Shown in pieces: positions 42,695 through 48,964 of a stretch of 64,000 nt of DNA. The stretch is from positions 613,501 through 677,500 of the forward strand of contig JASPKZ010007538.1 of assembly GCA_030220185.1 (NCBI GenBank), in the 5' to 3' direction. The stretch comes from Diploptera punctata (Eukaryota > Arthropoda > Insecta > Blattodea > Blaberidae). Under the pieces are notes generated by a model. It saw nothing but the letters and a program-made list of their open reading frames with translations, was not told the origin of the DNA and did not search any database. A program made the position numbers and the translations under genes. Positions within the stretch are counted from its first letter, which is position 1. Each line of letters begins with the position of its first letter.

Positions 42695-44893
42695 GTGTGT
42701 TTGTGCATCCATTAATGCTCTATCTAAGTGACTGGCGCTATCGAACCCGTAGGTTCATGGCCGCGCGGACATTAGCTCTCCATACATCACTATCCTGAGC
42801 TAATGCTTTCCAATCATCTGTATAATCTACTTGTACTCCTTCAACACAAAGTGATTTGTCGCCAGAAGTTTCTGTCTAAAGCATTTTCTTTCCTCAAATC
42901 TCTAGCTTCCATTTACTTCTCCTCAATCTACATATCCAACCCACTTCTTTAATTATCTTTCCAATCAAGGATATTATTTGGTTATTATCTATTTCTTGAT
43001 TTCTCAAGGTGCGATGTGGCACGAATGCGGAATTAAAGAGGAAAATGGAAACTCCTTATAGGAAAACAAGACGGAAAACATTGTAGTGTGGAATATTCCT
43101 AACAAAAAATAATAATTTCATTAAATAAATTAAAGTCTAAACGTCTAAAGTAATATATCTTACAGGATATATTGTCAATTTAAGGATTAATTATAATGTG
43201 AGGTATGTATTGCAACGAAATATGACGGTGGTTAGAGTCATTTTTATTTCCGGTTTCAGGTAAACCACCACTTCCGTACTATAATCTACTTCCCTCAAAT
43301 CATTGTTAATATAATTCTCCCATGAAGCTAGATATTTTCTTGAGAAAAAGACGGCCACAAGTGTAAAAAAGTTTAGTTCCCAGTTATTCGCAATTAAAGT
43401 TACAAAAAAAGGTACAGTAGATTCAATTTTTGATATGCACACAATTTTATCTTGTCTCCATTTTTCATGCACATGACTTGTGGCCATAAACAAATAAATC
43501 TGTAACCACTTTTTCTAACAGATAGTAGTCTTAATTCAATTTATGACATTTTTATACTTGTAGCCCTCTTCTTCTCAAAGTGCGACATGTCCTCCCCAAC
43601 GCAATCTATGAGACTTAACTTTTCTTATTATATTTTGGTTTCCTATATAGATGACTAGCTAATACCCGGCGGCCACGCCTGAATCTACTTATCCCGGTCT
43701 TCTTGGCATCAATGAAAGACAAAAGTGGTTGTTGTGAGTTATCAGTAAAAGATAAACATTTGAATGAATGTAATACATCCGTAGCAGTAATAATAATTTG
43801 GATAAATGTATTTATTGGTAGGGCTGCACGATTATCTACATCCATAAGGCGAAAGTTTCTTACGTCTCTTTCATTTTGGGGGACTTTTTTTATAGAGTTT
43901 TTTGAGATATTCAATTCAGTGTACATTAATTTCGTGTATTTGTTATGGTTTAGGCAGCGTAAGCCATTTGGCTATTTTCTTCCATTCTTATGAGGTTTCC
44001 ATACCATTTCAAACGTTGTTTCTGATTTTGTCCCGTCTTGAAATTCTTGTCGATCGCCTCCAAAAATACATTTCTATTGCTAACAGCTTGTTGGCTTGTC
44101 ATCTACTTACTGTCCAGGTTTCGGACCCTTATAATAAAATAATTTGTAACATGGCTTTAAATATAGTTTTCTTCGTTCTGTATAGTATATTTATATTCTA
44201 AAGCACTAAGTTTAACACACCAATGATTCTTCTTACATCAGCTATTGTTCTTTCAATTTCTATAGTGAATTTCCATTGCATTTTAACTCATCTGTTGTAT
44301 CCAATGAAAGATATTCTGTTTTATTATAATTTATCTGCAATCCCCCATTTCTTGCATTATATTTCTAATTTCTTTAACATGAAAGATGCATCATGCGGAT
44401 CCTGATCATATGCGAATAATAAATGATGGAGATAATAATTATATTCTATTTGAATGCCCACATATTTGCAGTATGTTGACCAATTCTTTGTACAATTATC
44501 AATATATATTTCGAACAACAGATAAATATTATTTAAATTTGCGTCAAATTATAAAAACACGTGCAAATAGGTAATAACTTATGATCATGCATGATTAGTT
44601 TTCACAACATTCGGACAGTTTTAAATAATTTGGCGTCAGAAACAGAGTTTATCCAATTTAACAAAAGAAATGTGTATTTCGTAAACCAGAAAAATAGGAG
44701 CATAAATTGGAATTACTGAGGAATTACATTAGTTTAGCGGTTCCTGCGTGACGGGCTGTTACAGTTCCTGAAGGACTGCATGCCTGCTAGGCTGATGATG
44801 ATAAATTTAATTACGTACTTACGTGATGAAAAATGAGACGGGAACCAACGTGGATAATACTAGAGGCAGTACGTATAATCTCGGCAAAAGCAT
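24900..44893 (-). CDS. gene A: DRAM/TMEM150-like multi-pass membrane protein, five exons
   Basis: Five exons (71, 122, 230, 136 and 213 nt) join with matching phases (2, 1, 0, 1) into a protein of about 256 residues, the usual length of the Frag1/DRAM/Sfk1 family. Residues 1-24 are a first membrane segment; PYISDTGT with PESCIFGQF (39-57) is the family signature loop; NFQETNVISVH (113-123) is the second signature. Hydrophobic segments follow at about 124-140, 155-183 and, in exon 5, STICEWILCITF to YILTFV. Relatives act in lysosome or plasma membranes: DRAM proteins in autophagy, TMEM150/Sfk1 in phosphoinositide control. I cannot choose between subgroups. Introns are 2.5 to 7.3 kb and full of mobile DNA. 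Oddity: one extra base in exon 5 (near 25068) breaks the frame, so the allele is damaged, wrongly assembled, or spliced differently. Confidence 0.85.
25240..25500 (+). pseudogene. PLE GIY-YIG endonuclease fragment
   Basis: The frame reads SGIYQMKCADCENIYVGKTK then RNLNIKMKERLKNVKN, the N-terminal half of a PLE-type GIY-YIG domain with the CxxC spacing between the two motifs. It lies in gene A intron 4. Short and without RT. The form QMKCADC differs from PLE-A and PLE-B (RIPCSCG). Confidence 0.65.
25501..26144. other. no gene seen
   Basis: AT-rich intron sequence without recognisable motifs. Confidence 0.4.
26145..26755 (-). repeat. repeat family G, copy 2
   Basis: Most complete copy, on the minus strand. 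At 26180-26260 a hairpin pairs TTACAGAATCGAGGAAA with TTTCCGAGATTCTGTAAA. Other landmarks match 7683-8235. Confidence 0.7.
26756..27480 (+). pseudogene. LN3 LINE, 3' half, with an internal insertion
   Basis: Pieces in order: TNFKYLANFISDFKTDL (about 26870-26920, the conserved FxYLG region), KINGTIKRHFGK, an SEIWILKKK-like stretch, then from 27212 RLEAAQIKFLRDVMGVTRMD, RIRSEFIRQ and WLQHVRRMTKDRI. Between them, 27105-27190 holds sequence shared with the palindromic element at 61570-61830. The element ends in CTAAACC followed by a GAT array. Confidence 0.65.
27500..27538 (+). repeat. (GAT)n microsatellite, LINE tail
   Basis: Twelve ATG/GAT repeats directly after the LN3 end. Confidence 0.85.
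27555..27655 (+). repeat. SINE D fragment (head only)
   Basis: tRNA-like head with GGGTTCCGGGTTCGATTTCT and the CCAGACAACATGCATG continuation. The body is missing. Confidence 0.55.
27656..28220. other. no gene seen
   Basis: Contains a TA run near 27712 and short open frames without motifs. Confidence 0.35.
28221..28625. repeat. GC-rich block with four 48-bp tandem repeats
   Basis: From 28252 to about 28443 a 48-base unit containing GTCTGCTCCGGG and GTCCCCGGGCGGAACAAAAT is repeated four times. The block lies between TTGGATATATTCCG (28222-28236) and its inverse CGGAATATATCCAA (28609-28622). On the minus strand an open frame covers the block with a 16-residue period (PPGDxxRSRL). It has no ATG before the hydrophobic start, so I do not call it a gene. 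Confidence 0.6.
28626..28844. other. unassigned; LTR-like polyadenylation region possible
   Basis: ATAATAAATATTATC is followed by GTGACGCCAGTGTTTGTCTC, which resembles the R/U5 part of an LTR. No matching LTR or retroviral gene is in the window. Confidence 0.25.
28845..29840 (+). pseudogene. LN2 (L2/CR1-like) LINE, 5'-truncated
   Basis: Starts inside the RT thumb region (AIIIGHRR near 28855, then YSSVVKNLGIY-like). It continues SFQAWLRLIDRRTLHSN and LLFQILHTYVHNYL (29213-29320), then TRAWNSLPITI near 29440. The 3' UTR has GAGAAGGCCTTATGGTCTTA and ends in ATT/ATC repeats (29765-29840). Several stops and shifts. The same family lies reversed at 49262-50880. Confidence 0.75.
29841..30179 (+). 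pseudogene. LN3 LINE C-terminus
   Basis: The frame reads QAAEMRFLRPIAGYQRTDKK, later NWERTLARMTENRIPKAAYS and SPRGRRRLGRPKKRWKE, then a stop and a short GAA run. Classic C-terminus of an endonuclease-RT LINE, 5' truncated. Confidence 0.7.
30180..30655 (+). pseudogene. LN3 LINE C-terminus with (ATT)n tail
   Basis: Reads AVEIDFWRPSTRISRRDKVR, then after a shift GRPRERWIDGVRSMETTNLR and RNLWRQITLG before the stop at 30547. The 3' UTR AACACTGTAGTGTGGAATAA leads to AATAAAG and an ATT array (30583-30655). The array is also the tail of the minus-strand LINE that follows. Confidence 0.75.
30656..31250 (-). pseudogene. LINE C-terminus, minus strand, tail-to-tail with the previous one
   Basis: Minus strand reads IKPEALYAAETLTMNFKGQM and REILRKIIEPKF (31200-31090). 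Nearer the array, after frame changes, it reads ALKERMKKYWALRKIDSTYP-like sequence. Typical C-terminal segments of an arthropod LINE. Confidence 0.55.
31251..32418. other. intron 4 sequence, nothing assigned
   Basis: Holds an AT-rich stretch, a TTTA run near 31720, and at 31890-32150 a GC-richer segment with overlapping open frames on both strands but no motifs. GTACAGCTAGCTAGT near 31897-31911 resembles a Helitron end, but no body is visible. Confidence 0.3.
32419..32554 (-). CDS. gene A exon 4
   Basis: A 136-nt exon. Acceptor CTGTTACAG ends at 32555; donor GTAAGT at 32418-32413. It enters in phase 0 and leaves in phase 1. Encodes VWLSNKMPDLASRRLVITRA followed by a strongly hydrophobic segment (VFVAICILSMALFIIGAGV) and VQYDG. 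Confidence 0.85.
32646..33510 (+). mobile_element. fold-back element arm (family of 1814-3391) with nested MITE
   Basis: One arm only: TTTATCATAAGTAATG at the left, AAACGTGATTGGTCATTGAC and CCCATTTGGGGCATGAGTTA at the right. The subterminal hairpin has been lost. A palindromic MITE (33035-33255) is inserted in it. Confidence 0.7.
33035..33255. mobile_element. MITE J with 40-bp inverted ends
   Basis: GGGTCTAGTGAGAGAGGGAG at the left and its inverse CTCCCTCTCTCACTAGACCC at the right continue inward as GCTATGCCACTTTGAGAAGAA. The centre is AT-rich and non-coding. Confidence 0.8.
33511..34380 (+). mobile_element. Helitron-like non-autonomous element, degraded
   Basis: Starts TCTAATTATATAAAATGC, as in the Helitron at 54665. 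Repeats of the module ATTCCCGGGATGAACATGGG ... CTTTCATCGATGCCAAGAAG occur two to three times. The 3' end (GGTACACAGCACAGGGTATC) lacks a clean CTAG. Confidence 0.6.
34381..34860 (-). pseudogene. LN3 LINE C-terminus, minus strand
   Basis: A long in-frame stretch (34770-34408) reads MEMKRILSTEMDVLRRSAGK, RIRNKEIREIMGVPEE and KKRLQWYGHVKRMPEQRYPK, preceded out of frame by LTYGAEVWQIP-like sequence. Ends near an ATC array (34384-34402). One of the better preserved LINE tails here, but 5' truncated with a shifted last third. Confidence 0.75.
34945..35045 (+). repeat. repeat family H fragment
   Basis: Contains CTGTCATGCAGAAACTGCTC and CCGATTTTGCTGATTTACGG, like 8290-8380 and 48965-49045. Confidence 0.5.
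35200..35990 (+). pseudogene. LN1 LINE, 3' third
   Basis: Degraded C-terminal part: FLLLHGCKICSAN-like at 35262, REQKIFRVFENIG, later VLRKIFGSKRHKQIYE near 35590, then LYRKPDVIRAVKSR (35671-35710), ending with MNMWVRWF-like sequence and a GTTA tail. An unrelated stretch (35350-35560) interrupts it. Confidence 0.65.
36055..36368 (+). pseudogene. LN1 LINE 3' end
   Basis: Starts at LYKKPD-like sequence, continues through AGYVTRMENERREWKLL-like, ends with CCTACGGATTCGATAGTGCC and GTTAGTTAGTTGGTTA. Heavily shifted. Confidence 0.65.
36470..36503 (-). ncRNA. hammerhead-like motif, left arm
   Basis: Minus strand: CTGAAGA, TG, stem CCCTCG/CGAGGG with a 4-base loop, then AGAAACGTC. ACGT is self-complementary; GTC is the expected cleavage site. 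Stem I potential is weak (two pairs). Confidence 0.5.
36537..36571 (+). ncRNA. hammerhead-like motif, right arm, core mutated
   Basis: Same layout, with core CTGAAGG instead of CTGAAGA and stem CCCTCCACAGTTGAGGG. The A9 change should abolish activity. Confidence 0.45.
36690..36919 (-). CDS. gene A exon 3
   Basis: A 230-nt exon. Acceptor TTACATTTCAG ends at 36920; donor GTAAGA at 36689-36684. It enters in phase 1 and leaves in phase 0. Encodes SMCVYVRYLEVKHYPELTSS, then NKVALVNGLLSCLGLDLV, NFQETNVISVH and GAGTIYFIFQ. NFQETN...H and YVRY are conserved in the DRAM family. Confidence 0.9.
37060..37625 (+). repeat. repeat family G, copy 3
   Basis: Matches 7683-8235 and the reverse of 26145-26755: TTTCGGGGTTACCAACC, CGGGAAGTAAAACCACTG, and TTTTACAGAATCTCGGAAAT against GGCTTCTGTAAAAACC. 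Confidence 0.7.
37905..38135. repeat. inverted-end element with 46-bp tandem repeats
   Basis: AAATTATAAAACTTCATTAA at the left pairs with its inverse near 38104-38135. Between them a 46/47-base unit containing GATGGAACATTGTTTTCGAA and AGGCCTTCATCAG repeats three times (unit starts at 37999, 38045, 38092; a diverged unit before). Each unit holds a degenerate hammerhead-like order: CAGAAGA, short stem, GAAA, palindromic AAGGCCTT. The open frame across it is not a gene. Confidence 0.7.
38312..38347 (+). ncRNA. hammerhead-like motif, degenerate
   Basis: CTAAAGATG (core G5 changed), an AT stem GTAA/TTAC, then GAAACCGGTA. ACCGGT is self-complementary. The sequence after GAAACC matches the motif at 56595-56628. 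Confidence 0.35.
38372..38708 (-). repeat. SINE C with 10-bp target-site duplication
   Basis: Minus-strand SINE C (38382-38698), bounded by GAGGTGAGAT at 38372-38381 and 38699-38708. Tail CCATCCATAG at the left. An open frame over it is SINE sequence. Confidence 0.9.
38800..39140 (+). pseudogene. LN1-type LINE RT/thumb fragment
   Basis: Reads GLEVNINKTKYMATHRN, then FEEMAVFKYLE and, after shifts, SSVNACYYALQGLLSS and a KIYKTIILPVILYG-like stretch. This is the segment just after the RT palm in endonuclease-RT LINEs; the matching part of LN1 is at 44925-45260. Confidence 0.65.
39190..39400 (-). repeat. SINE A, minus strand
   Basis: B-box GGTTTGAACCC-type at 39330, ACTCCTCCGGGAGGGACTTT reversed near 39264, and GGCTCGTAAAAGAACCA reversed at the left. 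The tRNA-like head is at the right end. Confidence 0.75.
39478..39599 (-). CDS. gene A exon 2
   Basis: A 122-nt exon. Acceptor GTATGTTTCAG ends at 39600; donor GTGAGT at 39477-39472. It enters in phase 2 and leaves in phase 1. Encodes [33 protein letters not shown] and MNIAAFV, with the DRAM-family PYISDTGT signature. Confidence 0.9.
39622..39840. repeat. fold-back repeat of two tRNA-like halves (family F, copy 2)
   Basis: Arms of about 80-90 bases meet head-to-head at about 39710 with almost no loop: GGACCTTTGGCTTTCTAGGT on the left and its inverse with one or two changes on the right. The tRNA-like parts start inside the A-box region, so both 5' halves are clipped. Flanks TTTGAAGAGAAAAATTATAC and the inverse, plus GATTTATCCATCATTGAGAT on the right, match copy 1. 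Confidence 0.8.
39895..40015 (+). repeat. SINE C fragment
   Basis: Diverged head and middle: TCACGCAGCGATCCTCGG, GTTTCCTGGGTGAGGAG, AATGTCAGGAAACTTTAAGA. Confidence 0.55.
40030..40240 (+). repeat. SINE D fragment
   Basis: Body and 3' end: GTTAAGTTTAAGATTAAGGA, ATATCATCGGGGTAGCGTAA, GTGGATTACAATTACGCCAA, extending to GACAACCTGGGGCATTGAAT. Confidence 0.65.
40241..40788. other. no gene; family H scrap at 40400-40475
   Basis: Contains GTTTACGGAATATACTTTTC and a short inverted repeat TATTTGAGTTGTATAT/ATACAACTCAAATA. No coding signal. Confidence 0.35.
40789..41418 (+). mobile_element. 630-bp Tc1-like deletion derivative with intact TIRs
   Basis: GGGCTTCCAATATAAA at the left and its inverse TTTATATTGGAAGCCC at the right, continuing as CCGGACCGGCCTCACGGGGT and CACCC, form TIRs of about 45 bp. 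It lies in TA-rich sequence within gene A intron 1. The interior keeps both ends of the transposase but not the catalytic core. Confidence 0.85.
40917..41258 (+). CDS. N-terminal helix-turn-helix part of a Tc1-like transposase, open reading frame intact
   Basis: ATG at 40917 begins a 113-codon frame starting MRRQLTLEQRIYVSKCYYKY and continuing with FIRNFPGKLPPPRSTIHDLV and SVQNKKHTRRRTVLTEEKLD, then LERSPQKSLPKLAQVGIS. This is the DUF4817-type DNA-binding region at the N-terminus of insect mariner-like transposases. At about codon 107 an internal deletion joins it out of frame to the transposase C-terminus: in the next frame TRYNACLTAEGQHFQHFL and a stop follow. All catalytic Asp residues are missing. 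If expressed it could bind the TIRs without cutting. That role is inference. Confidence 0.7.
   Translation: MRRQLTLEQRIYVSKCYYKYESARRVREEFIRNFPGKLPPPRSTIHDLVTKFETTGSVQNKKHTRRRTVLTEEKLDEIGENLERSPQKSLPKLAQVGISVSSAHTATKCVYSV
41435..41660. repeat. LN1 scraps in both orientations
   Basis: A plus-strand 3' end (GGTTCGATGGTCCCAGTGAG, 41460-41480), then a minus-strand piece (CTAATGTTTTCCAGTCATTC, 41530-41655). Confidence 0.55.
41700..42060 (+). repeat. SINE C
   Basis: Full-length copy starting at 41716 inside a TA run, with an ATC run at 41888-41925, ending in GGATGGATGG at 42060. Open frames over it (a peptide starting MSRSGPGFDPRSGQFF) are SINE head sequence. Confidence 0.85.
42061..42425 (-). 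repeat. SINE C, minus strand, between two TA arrays
   Basis: TA arrays at 42061-42082 and 42386-42424 flank a minus-strand SINE C (42083-42385). With the previous copy it forms a tail-to-tail pair that shares the first TA array. Confidence 0.85.
42426..42700 (-). repeat. family E tRNA-like repeat, copy 2, with TA arrays on both sides
   Basis: Same order as 21611-21910. A second TA array (42640-42692) follows. The tRNA-like part is listed separately. Confidence 0.75.
42446..42516 (-). tRNA. tRNA-like sequence (family E, copy 2), degenerate
   Basis: Minus strand: CTTGGGTAGCTCAGATCGTT, AGAGCGCTAAATGTACAGAG, TTTAGAGACTCGGGTTCAAA. A and B boxes are recognisable and the apparent anticodon is again ACA, but the acceptor stem is imperfect. 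Confidence 0.4.
42725..43080. pseudogene. LN1 and LN3 fragments
   Basis: Minus-strand LN1 3' end (42727-42835, CTATCGAACCCGTAGGTTCA) is followed by a minus-strand LN3 piece (42845-42990, reverse of the RNFWRQITLC-type end). A plus-strand LN1 piece follows (43007-43077), identical to 46534-46604. Confidence 0.6.
43081..43338. other. LINE tail and an LN1 scrap
   Basis: CATTGTAGTGTGGAATATTC resembles the LN3 3' UTR at 30560. ATAATCTACTTCCCTCAAAT near 43280 is a minus-strand LN1 piece. Confidence 0.4.
43339..43960 (-). repeat. left arm of a 0.6-kb inverted duplication
   Basis: Reverse complement of 45938-46538 with very few differences. Going left to right it holds MITE K (about 43352-43575), an LN1 piece (43560-43650) and the 3' part of a Helitron-like element (43654-43960), all inverted relative to the right arm. 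Confidence 0.85.
43654..43960 (-). mobile_element. Helitron-like 3' end, minus strand
   Basis: ACTAGCTAATACCCGGCGGC at the left is the reverse of the CGGGTATTAGCTAGT terminus. The 5' part is lost at the arm boundary. Confidence 0.65.
43961..44440 (-). pseudogene. LN3 LINE C-terminal part, minus strand
   Basis: Minus strand, in fragments: IERTIADVRRIIGVLNLVL, GSETWTVSR and ANKLLAIEMYFWRRSTRISR then DKIRNNVWNG. Same family as 30180-30655 (DFWRPSTRISRRDKVRN). Confidence 0.65.
44441..44822. other. no gene; family H scrap at 44660-44720
   Basis: Intron 1 sequence next to gene A exon 1. Confidence 0.35.
44823..44893 (-). CDS. gene A exon 1 with start codon
   Basis: ATG at 44893; 71 coding nt to the donor GTAAGT at 44822-44817, phase 2. 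Encodes MLLPRLYVLPLVLSTLVPVS then FFIT, the first membrane segment. The equal-sized gene B exon 1 supports this start. The 5' UTR and promoter upstream are not resolved. Confidence 0.85.
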
Positions 44894-44924
44894 GCTTCGT
44901 CTGTGAACGAATAAAATAATTGTT

Positions 44925-45260
44925 TATTACAGGAATGAGATACACAAAGATATTAAAAATGGAAATGCATACTATTATGTATTACATGGACTCTTGACGT
45001 CTCAACTTCCCTCAAAAAACGTTAAATTGAAAATATATAAAACTGTTATTATCCTAGTTATGTTATATGGATGTGAAACATGGACTCTTACTTTAAGGGA
45101 GGAGAAAAGGTTACGAGTATTTGATAATAAAGTTCTTAGGAATTTTTTGAACCAAAGACATGAACTGACAGACGAATGGAGAAGACTACTTCTCATCCTA
45201 ACCTACAGCTCTGTCACAATTCAAGAATACTATGGAAAATTGTCTGTCGAAATGGTACGT
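44925..45260 (+). pseudogene. LN1 LINE, segment after the RT palm
   Basis: The frame from 44994 reads LKIYKTVIILVMLYGCETWT then LREEKRLRVFDNKVLRNF, the best-preserved copy of this LN1 segment. It breaks off near 45200. Confidence 0.75.
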
Positions 45261-45379
45261 AAAATTTAAAATAGACCACATTAACGCCATCTATCCGCCG
45301 AGCGCGGAACACGAAGCACATAAAGTACAGTGCGTGGCATTAGAACACACACATAATAATGAACTACATCTAATACCGT

Positions 45380-46223
45380 ATTTAAATGAATGTTTGTTTG
45401 TTTGTTTGTTTGTATTTTATGCGCTGCCATACCGTTCATCCGATTGTGATGGAGCTTTATGCAAAATGTTCAGGAGATTCCCGGGATGAACGTAGGCTAT
45501 AAGAGAGTTGTAATACTCGACCCCTTCACCCCTTAAATCACCATTTGTAGTGAAAAACGTGAAATAAAGTTCCCATTTTGATGATTAAATGGCTTACGCT
45601 GCCTAAAACATAACAAATACACCAAAATTAATGTACAAAATCTGTACAAAAAAGTTCGTGACAGCATATGTTTGTCTTTTACGGATAACTCACAACAACC
45701 ATTTTTGTCTTTCTTTGGTGCCAAGAAGATCGGGATAATTAGATTCCCGGGCAAGCGTGCGTTGCCATACCGTTAATCCGATTGTGATGGGGCTTTTTGC
45801 AAAATGTTCAGGATTTTCCAGGGAAGGTAGTTTTAATGCTCAAGCACTTCACTTTTAAACATCACCTTTTGTAGTGAAAACGTGAAAAAATTAGCTTTAT
45901 GTACGCTTAAATGGCTTACGCTGCCTAAACCATAACAAATACACGAAATTAATGTACACTGAATTGAATATCTCAAAAACTCTATAAAAAAAGTCCCCCA
46001 AAATGAAAGAGACGTAAGAAACTTTCGCCTTATGGATGTAGATAATCGTGCAGCCCTACCAATAAATACATTTATCCAAATTATTATTACTGCTACGGAT
46101 GTATTACATTCATTCAAATGTTTATCTTTTACTGATAACTCACAACAACCACTTTTGTCTTTCATTGATGCCAAGAAGATCGGGATAAGTAGATTCAGGC
46201 GTGGCCGCCGGGTATTAGCTAGT
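45380..46223 (+). mobile_element. Helitron-like non-autonomous element
   Basis: A GTTTGTTTGTTTGTTTG stretch near the start, two copies of the module CATACCGTTNATCCGATTGT ... TTCAGGANATTCCCGGG, and the terminus CGCCGGGTATTAGCTAGT ending at 46223. Its last 280 bases are the start of the right arm of the inverted duplication. Confidence 0.7.
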
Positions 46224-46538
46224 CATCTATATAGGAAACCAAAATATAATAAGAAAAGTTAAGTCTCATAGATTGCGTTGGGGAGGACATGTCGCACTTT
46301 GAGAAGAAGAGGGCTACAAGTATAAAAATGTCATAAATTGAATTAAGACTACTATCTGTTAGAAAAAGTGGTTACAGATTTATTTGTTTATGGCCACAAG
46401 TCATGTGCATGAAAAATGGAGACAAGATAAAATTGTGTGCATATCAAAAATTGAATCTACTGTACCTTTTTTTGTAACTTTAATTGCGAATAACTGGGAA
46501 CTAAACTTTTTTACACTTGTGGCCGTCTTTTTCTCAAG
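45938..46538 (+). repeat. right arm of the inverted duplication
   Basis: Mirrors 43339-43960. It ends at TTTTTCTCAAG. The 71 bases that follow (46534-46604) are repeated in direct orientation at 43007-43077. Confidence 0.85.
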
Positions 46539-46786
46539 GTGCGATGTGGCACGAATGCGGAATTAAAGAGGAAAATGGAAACTCCTTATAGGAAAACAAG
46601 ACGGAAAACGTCTAATAGGTAGGCCAAGAATAAGGTGAGAGAATAACATTAACCATGACTTGAGGAAGTAGATTATACAGGGGATGATTGGAAAACATGA
46701 TCTCAATATAGGGTTATACGTAGAGTTTATGTCCGCGCAGCCATGAACCTACGGTTTAGATAGTGCCAGATAGTTATAGTAGTTTA
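46224..46786 (+). pseudogene. LN1 LINE 3' end interrupted by MITE K
   Basis: LYRKPKYNKKS-like start, SHRLRWGGHVAL near 46265-46300, then the MITE, then VARMRN and the GRPRIR-like part (46618-46650). It ends with CATGAACCTACGG. Confidence 0.7.
46309..46526. mobile_element. MITE K
   Basis: Inverted ends GGCTACAAGTATAAAAATG and CTTTTTTACACTTGTGGCC enclose about 218 non-coding bases. The second copy is in the left arm (43352-43575). It has split the LN1 frame. Confidence 0.7.
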
Positions 46787-47265
46787 ACCAACGGATCTGT
46801 TCTCCCGTAAGATATGCGAATTAAACACTAACTCCTTTTCTGCCTCGGTAAATCATTTCCCTCCCTGCATTCCTATATCTCTCTTTTCTTCCGCCCCTCC
46901 ATTACTCACAATTTTGAGCCTTCTTGCGGGACAGAATATTTGCACCACAGAGCACTCTGTGATTCGCACTTGCAGTCCAGTGTTGTCAATGCAACACGAA
47001 CACAATAACACGGGGTGGTGAAATAAATATTAGTCTACTAAGCAGATAATAAAAGTCAATCAGCGTCTAATGATACTTAAATATGAAGAAGTGATAATTA
47101 ACCTTACATTATTCAGTATGCAAGATCCATGACACTGTTTTGGGATAACATCCCTACTCGGAAAGTTATCTTGGCTGCTGTTTTACGTGATGGGAAGGAA
47201 GCGCGTGGAATGGAGTGAGTGCAGGTGTAAACTTTTCTAAGATCGACAGCAGCGTTATCCATTGG
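46787..47265. mobile_element. MITE family I, copy 2 (longer)
   Basis: Left end CCAACGGATCTGTTCTCCCG and interior CATTATTCAGTATGCAAGAT, CATGACACTGTTTTGGGATA, CATCCCTACTCGG match 24456-24767. It carries about 150 extra bases (46880-47095). The right end is worn. Confidence 0.6.
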
Positions 47266-48964
47266 TCCGATTATAATTATGGATAACTTACTTTATTGAT
47301 GTAAACTCCACGTAACCGTACACAACTGCCCCCTTCGTGCCAAATATGCTCTTCTTCTTGAATCTTGGGAGCAGGGAGCTTCTAAAGAAAACAAGAAGGT
47401 AATAAAATCAACATTAGACAAGCACATCCGCCAAACAAATGATGGGTGATAATTAATAATGAAGTGCTAGGCTAGTTCTTAACCTAAAATTAACCTATTA
47501 GCCCATGTGGACGGTCTCGTAAATTTCATAATTAAATTGAAACCCAAATATATTTATCTACTATTATAACAATCAGTGACGCTTTAGTTCATAGTTACTG
47601 CTCAACAAAACCTAACAAAACACAAAGCATCCTATCAAAACATAAAATACGTTCAACAAAACGTTTGTTGATTTGCTGGGTATTTTCAAAGCCCACATTA
47701 CAACATTGTTTGTTTGTTGATTTATCTGTCTTTTACTTTTTATTTTATTTATATATTTTTTTCCAAAGCCCACATTACTTTTTCTTCAAACATAACGTTT
47801 TCGCAATAAAAAAATCATTATTATACAACGTATGCTAAAATACTTTGAACGTAGATAAAATATTGTAGACAACACTTATAAAATTAGGTTTAGTGACTCG
47901 CTGCTCTTGGAACTTGAGCATCTCATTACTAAACATCTGTTTTTGTAACTTATTGTCTAAATAACTACGTATTATACCTTCCGCACTCTAAACTAGATCC
48001 ATAACGTCATTGTTGAACTTGGAGAAACAAAAGTTGAATTGGTACTATTAACTATTAACTGAATTAAAACTATCGACCCATCTGGTATTACTTATAGATC
48101 AACATAGGTATTTTGTTTTATAAATTCTTAATATATACAAATTATGACTACCTCATTTCATTAATTAGAGTGTTCAGAACACCCTGTAAAAATTCCAGAC
48201 CCATGTTGTAAAAAACTATAGGAGACGATAGATTTTTAACGTAATAAAATGCGCTTTATATACAAATATGAGAAACATTAACTTTAAAGTTTTCATGTAT
48301 ATAAAGGAAAGTCATTTGAAAATAGATTATAAACGTGAGATCAGGTACCAGGAGTATTTATAATGAGAGAAAATACTAAACTTGACAGACCAGGAAGGCA
48401 ATACCCTTAAACTACAATATTACCATTGTAGCTAAGGTCCCTATAATGGGGATTTAAATACTGCAGCCATTTAAATGCGACGTCATTATATTATATTCTA
48501 AGTGTCATAGGTTCATGAAACTTTGGCAATATGTAAAGAAATATATTTTTTCCTGCAAAAAAAATTATTTTTGGCCAATTTTTTTTATTTTTAACAAAAA
48601 ACTGTCAATTTTCACCCATTCTCCCCCTTAAATTATAAATTATATTACCTGGGTCACGAGTTTCGTCATATTAATATAATGTTTACAATTTTCGAACGTT
48701 TTGAACTGTTGTTTAACTGCCACTTTGTTGTAAACTAAATGGAATTTCCTTCATGTCGTTAGTGTGATAAAATTCAACATTACCTTTGTTTCACTAATAA
48801 GCCTTAACCCCATTCAGCGTCTTGATAATGTTTTGCCGTTATATATAGCACGTACGTATCAGTATTAACTTAGTTTTGTATTCAAATCTTACTTTCATTA
48901 CTACTATCCGCGATGTTTAAATTCATACAGAAACGATAAAAAAAAGTAATTAATGAAACAAATA
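47266..48964. other. upstream region of gene A, no gene seen
   Basis: AT-rich. A SINE D scrap (47440-47510, minus) is present. No open frame or exon-like segment with splice sites that I can recognise. Confidence 0.35.

Noticed and set aside
43703..46262. Conserved protein in mirrored frames (MDVDNRAALPINTFIQ)
   Set aside because: The two frames are the same inverted Helitron sequence, and the module recurs elsewhere without keeping the frame. It is not a gene.
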